Source: Cryptomeria japonica
Lineage: Eukaryota; Streptophyta; Pinopsida; Cupressales; Cupressaceae
Direction: 5' to 3'
NCBI RefSeq assembly: GCF_030272615.1
Contig: NC_081413.1
Location: 601,216,709 to 601,280,708, forward strand
Length of the DNA: 64,000 bases
A program made the translations under genes and the position numbers. Shown piece by piece: positions 57,488 through 64,000 of this stretch; the stretch's first letter is position 1; every line of letters begins with the position of its first letter. The notes beneath the pieces were generated by a model. The model made no database searches. It was given only the letters and a program-made list of their open reading frames with translations, and was not told the DNA's origin.

Positions 57488-58213
57488 ATGGAAGCAAACT
57501 TCACGCTTAAAACCAAAAATCAGTTGTACCCATTTTTGGGAGAGGTCACAGAGAGAATACTCTATGGGATGTTCCTTTTCCAGGATGAGCATTTGATTAA
57601 GTGCATCCATTTAATTCTGGGGAAGGCCTTTGGCAATATCAGACATCATTACCACCCAAATATGAATGTGTATTCGATGATTATGGCATGGGGGTTGGAG
57701 CTTGGTGATTCAATGGAGGTGATAAATAAGGTGATGGAGTTACTTGTGCATGACGACTACTTGTTAGGCATGGACTCCATAACAAAATGGGCAATTCCAG
57801 GTGTAGGGATCGATGTTAGTGAGGGAATGGAATTTGTGTCACATGATTGTTTCAAAAAACTTTTAGCTTTCATCCACTGGCCGAAGGATTGTGGTAGAGC
57901 TCATTGTAGGGAAGAAGTGAAATGCGGATGGGAAGGATTGAAAATGGTGGTGCAAATTAAGGAATTGGATGACATAATCCGGGAAGCCAAGAGGGAAGCT
58001 AGAATTATGGAAGGTCGAGTGCTTCATCTGTGCAAGAAGAAGAGGCTGCATGAGATTTCAGACAATGCAAGGGAAGGGAGCTCGCAAGGTGTATGGACCT
58101 TCATCTTCCCTTTTGATTTTTGCAATTCTCTTTTAACTGTTAATGGTTGGTCTGTAAATTTTGAAAAAAAATTGAACTTGTTTGTTGGTCTAAGAGATTT
58201 AATTTCCCATTAA
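57488..58213 (+). CDS. Extra ORF downstream of LINE RNase H, copy 2, intact (unknown function)
   Basis: ATG 57488 opens 241 uninterrupted codons (an in-frame upstream start at 57461 is also possible). The protein starts MEANFTLKTKNQLYPFLGEV. The middle has NVYSMIMAWGLELGDSMEVI and SEGMEFVSHDCFKKLLAFIH. Near residues 155-190 lies a basic, probably coiled-coil stretch (KELDDIIREAKREARIMEGR). It is the only sizeable undamaged element ORF with a paralogue in the window (54393). It follows the RNase H domain by about 310 bases and precedes the element's 3' end. I do not recognise the family, and expression is unproven. Confidence 0.5.
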   Translation: MEANFTLKTKNQLYPFLGEVTERILYGMFLFQDEHLIKCIHLILGKAFGNIRHHYHPNMNVYSMIMAWGLELGDSMEVINKVMELLVHDDYLLGMDSITKWAIPGVGIDVSEGMEFVSHDCFKKLLAFIHWPKDCGRAHCREEVKCGWEGLKMVVQIKELDDIIREAKREARIMEGRVLHLCKKKRLHEISDNAREGSSQGVWTFIFPFDFCNSLLTVNGWSVNFEKKLNLFVGLRDLISH

Positions 58214-58410
58214 ACAAATATTGTGAAATATTTTGCATTTGCATGTGGATGATGGGTAGTTTTCGGGGTTGTCAGTAGTTGCAAATTTTTGGGTTTGAGA
58301 TGTTTGGGGATGTTTTTTGGATTGACAGCTGAAAGATCTATGTATGTACTTTCTACTATTTCTGAATAAAACTATTATTATCGAGCAAAATAATAATAAT
58401 ATACATATAA
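58214..58410 (+). other. 3' untranslated region and AAT tail of LINE copy 2
   Basis: A TG-rich stretch ends with AATAAAA at about 58363 and then AAAATAATAATAAT, consistent with a LINE 3' end. Confidence 0.5.
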
Positions 58411-59344
58411 TAATAACTTATTATAAGATTAATTATTAACAATTATTATTATTCAATTATATTTAATTTTAATAAATAAATACATTATAATTATTTTATT
58501 AATATATGTAAATTATATTACATTATTATTTATTAATTATTATCTGATAATTTTATTTATTATATAATATTATATAATAAATTATTATCTTGTCATTATA
58601 TAAATGAGTCAATTAAAGCTATACATTTAATCTTTTTATCTGTTTGATATAATTTTATGTATTTTTTAAATTATTATAATAAAAAAATCAAGTGGGATTT
58701 ATCACCTAGTCCATTGTCAAAAGAAATAGGACAAAAGTAGTCACTATTATATAATAGTGAAATGACCGTAGAATACTATTGATGAAAATGCAAACATTAA
58801 GAAATTTGGTCAACCTATTTTAATTCTTGCTTCTCATTGGTTGCTGATTTGATATTTGAAATGTTGTCATCATCCTAATAAATTGTAGAGTACTATTATC
58901 CAATAGAATAATAGATAAAGCAATTTGTATATTTTGAAATAAATTTGAAAAATAGAAACATTAAGAAATTTGGTCAATCCAATTTAATTCTTGATTCTTA
59001 TTGGTTGACGCTTTGACATTTAATAAATTTGGGTGAATGCATTAGTATTCATGTCGTGGTAGAACTAATAATACAAAAGACGCATTTCCATAAATTAGAT
59101 TGAGGTCCACATAAATCTATTTCCATAAATAAATAATTAAATTCCCACATTATTGACCCCAAGTCTTATTCAAATTTTAAGTATCAATAGTTTCTCAATA
59201 TCCTTGTATCAAATAGTTTTTAAATCATTTAATTTTCTAAAAAATTTAACTTTTAGTAACTTTTTAATTTTTTTTATAATATTATTAAATATAACATTTA
59301 AATATATTGTTTTTAGTAAATCACAATGCGGTATTTGTGTATCC
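58411..59344. other. AT-rich DNA with a diverged 70-bp direct repeat
   Basis: About 70 bases beginning AACATTAAGAAATTTGGTCA near 58792 recur near 58960 (spacing about 167 bases) with roughly a dozen differences. The rest is AT-rich and shows no genes. Confidence 0.5.
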
Positions 59345-60461
59345 AATTATTTTTATATTGACCCTTCTAGCCTCATCCTAGTGGCAAAATGGAAGTCCAT
59401 TGAATCTTTTTCTATTGATCAAGAGTTAAAAGATGCCTATGTGTCAAAGCTTAACATGAGACCACTTGTGTATTTCAATAAGGAAGACAAGCTAATTTGG
59501 ACTAAGGCTAAGTCTAGTTCGTACTCGGTTAGGGATGGTTATTTGTCTCTTTCCCTTCCTGCATCTATTGATTCCTAGCCCTTTAGACTTTTTTGGCATG
59601 AGGCTTGTCTGCCTAAGGCTAGGGCATTTGCTTGGCTAGTAGTTCAGGATAGAGTCTTAATGGGTATGAGGCTTGATAAAATTGGCATTACGATTGCGTT
59701 CCCATGTGTGTTGTGTGGTTATTTTTTGGAATCTCTAGATCATTTCTTTATGCATTGTATGTTTTCCTCTTACTATTGGTATTGAATTTTCTCTAAGATA
59801 GGATGGTCTATGGACTTGTGCCATGATATTAATTCCTAGTTCTAGCCTTGGCCTCTTCTTTTTTCATCCTCCTTCTATGCTTGTCTATGGATTGTGGCTC
59901 CTTCAATTCTCATTTGGTGCATTTGGTTAGAAAGAAATAAAAGAATATTTAAGAAATAATCTTCTTATTTGTCTGATTTTTTATTTCAACTTAAGAAATC
60001 CATTTTGGAGACTACTTTGTCTTACATCTATAAAAAAATGGACCATTTGAATTCCTTCTCTCCTTGGGATAATTGGGTTACTAGAAATTGGGAATAATTG
60101 AAGGCTTTGCCTTCTCATGTGTTTGTGAATAAAACTACTATTTGTAAGACTAAGAGGAATTAAGCTAAATGGTTTCCTCCTCCCAGAGCTAAATTCAAAC
60201 TTAATTATGATCATTCCTCTAGAGGCAATCCTGGTAAGTCTAGTATTGGGATTGTCATCTCTGATCATGATGCGAGAGTTGTGAAATCTGCTTGCAAATG
60301 TATTGAGGATGGGACTAATATTAGTGTGGAGTTACATGCACTTTCTTTTGGCTTGGACTTGGCCATATCTCTTAATATTAAGGATATTATCATTGAAGGA
60401 GATTCTATGGTTACTTTTCATGTTGTGGCTAATAGAAAATCTGTGTCTTGGAAATTGCAAT
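59345..60461 (+). pseudogene. LINE ORF2 C-terminal part: zinc-binding domain and RNase H
   Basis: One frame reads KAKSSSYSVRDGYLSL, FWHEACLPKARAFAWLVVQD, PCVLCGYFLESLDHFFMHC (the C-X2-C...H-X4-C zinc-binding domain that follows RT in plant L1) and WLERNKRIFKK. RNase H follows with FKLNYDHSSRGNPGKSSIG, SVELHALSFGLDLA and IIEGDSMVTFHVVA, keeping three acidic residues. Seven or more stops interrupt it. The RT domain is missing (5' truncation), and the last RNase H motif is cut off by the LTR at 60462. It is a different LINE lineage from copies 1 and 2 and has no extra ORF. Confidence 0.8.
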
Positions 60462-61994
60462 TGTATGCGGGAAAAGTGGGTCAATAGAATTCAAAATGTG
60501 AAAATGCTCCAAAATACTTGTCCACACACACACACAGGACTTCTTGGTGTAAGCTATGGAGTAATGAAGTATTACTCAGTTATTCATTTCTCTATTTAAT
60601 TAAATCAAATTTAATTAAATTACCCACATTCCTCTATTTAATTAAGTAAATTACTCAATTTATTTAAATTAAATTCACTAGACTTCTTTTTACCATTTAA
60701 TGAATAAATCATTTTATTCAATTAAATCCTCCTATCCACTTTTAATTAAATTCAAATTTAATTAAATAGTTATCCTAAATTGAATAAATCTAATTTATTC
60801 AATTTCCCCAAATTACAACCAAATTGAAGTAAATTCATTTTATTTCAATTAAATCCTATTATCCCTCCATCCACTTGCAAAATCCTACATCTCCCACTTG
60901 TCTTCCTAAACCTATTTCTAATTTCTTCTAGACTCTTCTAATCACTTCTAATTAGCCTAACCCATCTTCTAAACTTTGTCACATCCCTAAGCAAAGGGGA
61001 GGTCAATGTCAAACCTTAAAGTCTTTGATAACCATTAAAGGCTTCAAGTCTTCAACCACTTAATTTCCCAAAGTCTCCCAAACCATTAATGGTTAATTCA
61101 ACCCTCTTACATGGTTAGAGACTTTTTGCCTAACTTAACCTTCATCCAACCCAAGGGTCTCATCAAGCCTTTAATGCTTTGACTATGATTATCTCTTAAT
61201 CATTTGCACAAAGGTTTATCCTTGGATTAACTCTTAATCTAATGGGTAAGCCTAACTTAAGCTTGACCCTTACCCTCTAGATAACCATGAGGTCTTCTCA
61301 GACATTTAATGTCTCCAACCTCTTTTCTCAACCAATCTTATGTTGACATTTGTCACCATTTCATTGGTGCAAATTGCAAACATGGATTCCCAACTTTCAA
61401 ACTCAACCCTTGATCAACCCTTTCAATCCTGACCATCCATTGCCCTATTTTTGCTATAAATAGAGCTCTCATTCCTCCATTTTTATAGATAGAGAATCCA
61501 AGTTTATAGTATCACACTTATGCTCAAATACATTCAAGCTTTCATTTCATATATGCTCATCATTTTAGCCTCTCTTTTTAACTAGGAATTAGTCTAAATA
61601 TGCATGTTTAGAGTACTTTCTTTATCATTTAGATCAACCATAGACTAATATATTATGTTAGGATAGTATTTATACTAACCTTGTCATCTTATAATTTAGT
61701 TTATTGCATTTTAAGATCATGCATAGCTTAGGATGCATTTCATTCTAAAATCTATCAAAGCATCCCTCGTTCTTGCATTTGCCATCCCTAAACCATTTTG
61801 CTCAGTGATCTGAGAGCAAAAATATTGGTTTGAGGGACATTGTAAGATAGAGAACCATTGGACCCACCTTGGGAAGCTGAGTAATACTTCATTACTCCAT
61901 AGCTTGCACCAAGAAGTCCTGTGTGTGTGTGTGGACAAGTATTTTGGAGCATTTTCACATTTTGAATTCTATTGACCCACTTTTCCCGCATACA
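60462..61994 (+). repeat. LTR with 118-bp terminal inverted repeats (Tat element 2)
   Basis: 60462-60579 and 61877-61994 are reverse complements with one mismatch in 118 bases, including a (CA)7/(TG)7 run in each arm. The outer ends are TGTATG and CATACA. Between them lie TTTAATTAAAT palindromic blocks, as in Tat element 1, and a TATA box. The primer site four bases after 61994 shows that this is an LTR. Confidence 0.75.
61455..61463 (+). promoter_or_regulatory. TATA box of Tat element 2 LTR
   Basis: TATAAATAG is followed by a CT-rich stretch, a plausible U3/R promoter about 540 bases before the LTR end. Confidence 0.6.
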
Positions 61995-61998
61995 ATTC

Positions 61999-62018
61999 TG
62001 GCACCCACCGTGGGGCCC
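61999..62018 (+). other. Primer binding site of Tat element 2 (tRNA-Lys type)
   Basis: TGGCACCCACCGTGGGGCCC is, from memory of plant tRNA ends, complementary to the 3' end of tRNA-Lys(CUU) with one mismatch. It is of the same general type as the site of Tat element 1. Confidence 0.6.
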
Positions 62019-62080
62019 AACCCCATATATCAAATCAGTTTTTAAATTTAACCACTTTTGCAGGCACGTGGGAAAAATGA

Positions 62081-62345
62081 ATTAGCGCATTAAGTTAACT
62101 ATTTAGCACATCCGGTAAACAACATAGTGCATCCGGTTCACTATTCAGCACGTGGAGTCCATCATTTAGGGCGTGCAGTTAATATATTAGAGCATCAAAT
62201 CACCAATTTTTCCTGTAGGTCTCGATGCAGGAGAAAACCAAAGCAGCGCTTAGTGCATCTAGCAAATAGTGTAGCGCGTTGATACTTAATTTAGCGCATC
62301 GAGGGTATATTGTAGCGCGTACAGTCTGTTCTGTAGTGCATCGCA
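62081..62345 (+). repeat. Array of TAGCGCATC-type motif, about 20-nt period
   Basis: About eleven copies of TAGCGCATC, TAGCGCGT, TAGTGCATC or CAGCACGTG, for example near 62083, 62103, 62125, 62143, 62249, 62272, 62292, 62311 and 62333. Spacings are mostly 18-23 bases; the sequence between is not conserved. Confidence 0.65.
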
Positions 62346-63849
62346 GATAGAAGCAAAAATTGTAACCGAAAGTTAAGAATTAGACTTGTGGAAGTCCACC
62401 AAATCATCTAACTTTTTTTTTCTCTGGTTTGCTTACAGGATTCTAACCAAATTTGTTGCAAAAAGGAGCATAATCTTAGAATATTTAGATAGTTAAGATT
62501 TTCCCTAACTTAGTTAAGTTAGTTTAAAATTTTAAAACATCTTTTATTCTTAAAATTGAACTCACTTATTTCTTTTGGGCTATAAAAAGAACCACTATCG
62601 GAAATCTTCTTGCTTTTATAGGAGAAAAACACTTCATTTTGGAAGCTATAAAAAGAACCAACAATCTTTACTTTGGCACAAGTTTTAAAAAAAAAAAAAA
62701 GAACCTCACCATCCTTTGGTGTTTAAAAGGATTCACTCATTTTTGCAAAGTAAAAGAACCTCATCTTCATTTTGTGCAAGGCAAAGAGGGAAAGTTTTCC
62801 CCTATCGACTTTAATTTTGTTGACCAACATCATGATTTACTTTGTTGACCAAGCTTATTTTTCAACGATTTTCGGAAATACACACTTTGCTATGAAGGAT
62901 TTAAAGGAACACCATGCTTTTTGGAGCAACATCTCTAAATAGAAGTTAGAAAATCATTGTCTTAAAAGATAAAAGAACAATTTGTTTGCCTTGTCTCGAA
63001 AGTGGAAGGAATATGCTCTCCCCTTTACTGGGTGATCAAAAATTTAGACCACTCTTACAGCTTTCTGTATTTCAAACATAAAACCTTTAGCAGGCTTGCC
63101 TTCCCGAGGAGTTGGAATCAACTCTTAAAGCCATTTATGGCCGGTGTGAAGGGAATGATCTAAGTGGGGAACGACTTTGATGCCAAGAATTCCAACCCAC
63201 TATAATCAAATGTGGAAAGTGACGAAAGTCCTTTTCAATGGTTGCGCGTAGCGATTAGCCTTCCCCCAGTATCCTCGAGATATGTAAAGCCTTTGTTCTA
63301 AAGGTTGGGAAGCCTCCTGAGGGATTTTATCACTGACGGCTGAACAGGAAGCCTGATTACGAACCATAGAAATAGAAGCTTTGAATCGAGTCAGTAAGCA
63401 GACATTTATAACATCATAGTGCAAGGGTGGGGAAGAATCTGCCCCCAAGATTACTCACCATATATCTCCCAAGATAACTACTCAACTATGAAGCAATTCA
63501 CTTTGAGTTAATTTCTGGCAAAAGACAAAAAAATGGGCGCCCTCTAGGGGGTGACACGACTGTTTGAGCTGACGGAGTATCGAGACTAGTGGGCTATGAT
63601 GTTATTTATGACCCTTGACTAAAAAGTCTTTCTGAAGTGTATTATTCTATCCAAACCTGTTAAAACATTGGGGATTTGAACACATCCTCGCAGAACATAC
63701 ACTTTTTGTTAGATTAGGAAAAATGGTTGTACTTTTTGTGTCGTGCTTGCATTTACTACTTCAGAAAATCATCCATCAAACTTGAAAATTTCACAACCAA
63801 AAATTCAAAATTTGCAAAAAAACCAACCGAAGGGAAAATCAAGGCAGTT

Positions 63850-64000
63850 TAGCACATAAGAGCAACTTCTTAGCGCGTGAGGTACTTCTATTAGCACATC
63901 CAACCATCAAGTTAGCACGTCGATTCTAAATAGTAGCATTTTATCCTAAAATCAAAACAGTGTTAAAACATTTAGCGCATCAGAAAAATAGTCTAGCACG
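63850..64000 (+). repeat. Second array of TAGCGCATC-type motif
   Basis: Copies near 63849 (TTAGCACAT), 63873 (TTAGCGCGT), 63892 (TTAGCACATC), 63914 (TTAGCACGTC), 63970 (TTAGCGCATC) and 63991 (CTAGCACG). It may continue past the window. Confidence 0.6.

Larger units (their letters stand above)
60462..64000 (+). mobile_element. Second Tat-type Ty3 element, 5' part (runs off window)
   Basis: An LTR (60462-61994), a primer site at 61999 and about 2 kb of leader are inside the window; gag-pol would lie beyond 64000. The leader has ~20-nt motif arrays as in Tat element 1, with another core. LINE sequence stops exactly at the LTR start. Confidence 0.75.
62019..64000 (+). other. Leader of Tat element 2 with motif arrays
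   Basis: No convincing ORF. Motif clusters occur at 62081-62345 and 63850-64000. Near 62580 and 62645 a CTATAAAAAGAACCA word is repeated. Near 63140-63200 lies GTGGGGAACGACTTTGATGC, which resembles the GAAGATAACGACCCAAGTGG of the first leader (9925). Confidence 0.5.

Noticed and set aside
60462-61994. A 1.53-kb DNA transposon with 118-bp terminal inverted repeats
   Set aside because: A primer binding site follows four bases after the right arm, a TATA box lies inside, the LINE sequence does not resume on the right, and no target duplication beyond chance is seen. An LTR fits better, though the 3' LTR is needed for proof.

Overview
The window looks like intergenic DNA from a seed plant with a very large, transposon-filled genome, most likely a gymnosperm and probably a conifer. 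The reasons are layers of nested, decayed LTR retrotransposons, plant L1-type LINEs, plant-specific Tat/Ogre-type Ty3 elements, and a Penelope-like fragment with a GIY-YIG endonuclease (among plants, such elements are known to me from conifers). I found no host protein gene, rRNA, tRNA or CRISPR array. The species cannot be told from the sequence.

Positions 1-38949 are one nested block. The host layer is a minus-strand tandem array of a non-autonomous LTR family (family A). Its LTRs lie at 113-1269, 25972-27143 and 37778-38949 and are shared by neighbouring units. Each unit once held a coiled-coil/multi-zinc-knuckle Gag-like ORF followed by a long ORF of unknown function (ORF2), with no reverse transcriptase or integrase. 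Into this array went: (i) a 5'-truncated plus-strand relative with a different LTR but the same ORF2 (family B, 2062-7216); (ii) a 16.9-kb Tat-type Ty3 element (8346 to about 25267) carrying an antisense, apparently spliced plant mobile domain (PMD) gene; and (iii) a Ty1/copia element (30231-35207).

Positions 38950-43963 are mostly unrecognised AT-rich DNA, with a decayed Penelope-like fragment at 41578-42400 on the minus strand. Positions 43964-52888 are a short L1 derivative (ORF1 only, minus strand, 16-bp target duplication) split by a SIRE-like copia element (44706-52498).

Positions 53505-58400 hold two related 5'-truncated LINE 3' ends, each an RNase H domain followed by a conserved extra ORF. 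The first is interrupted by a 1.14-kb LTR-like segment between perfect 54-bp direct repeats. Positions 59345-60461 are another LINE ORF2 3' end (zinc-binding domain plus RNase H). It is cut at 60462 by the 5' LTR of a second Tat-type element that runs off the window. This LTR has 118-bp terminal inverted repeats.

The observations most worth checking are the antisense spliced PMD gene in the Tat element, the motif arrays of about 20-nt period found in both Tat elements, the inverted-repeat-bounded LTR, the Penelope-like fragment, and the pol-less family A/B module. No element in the window looks able to move by itself.
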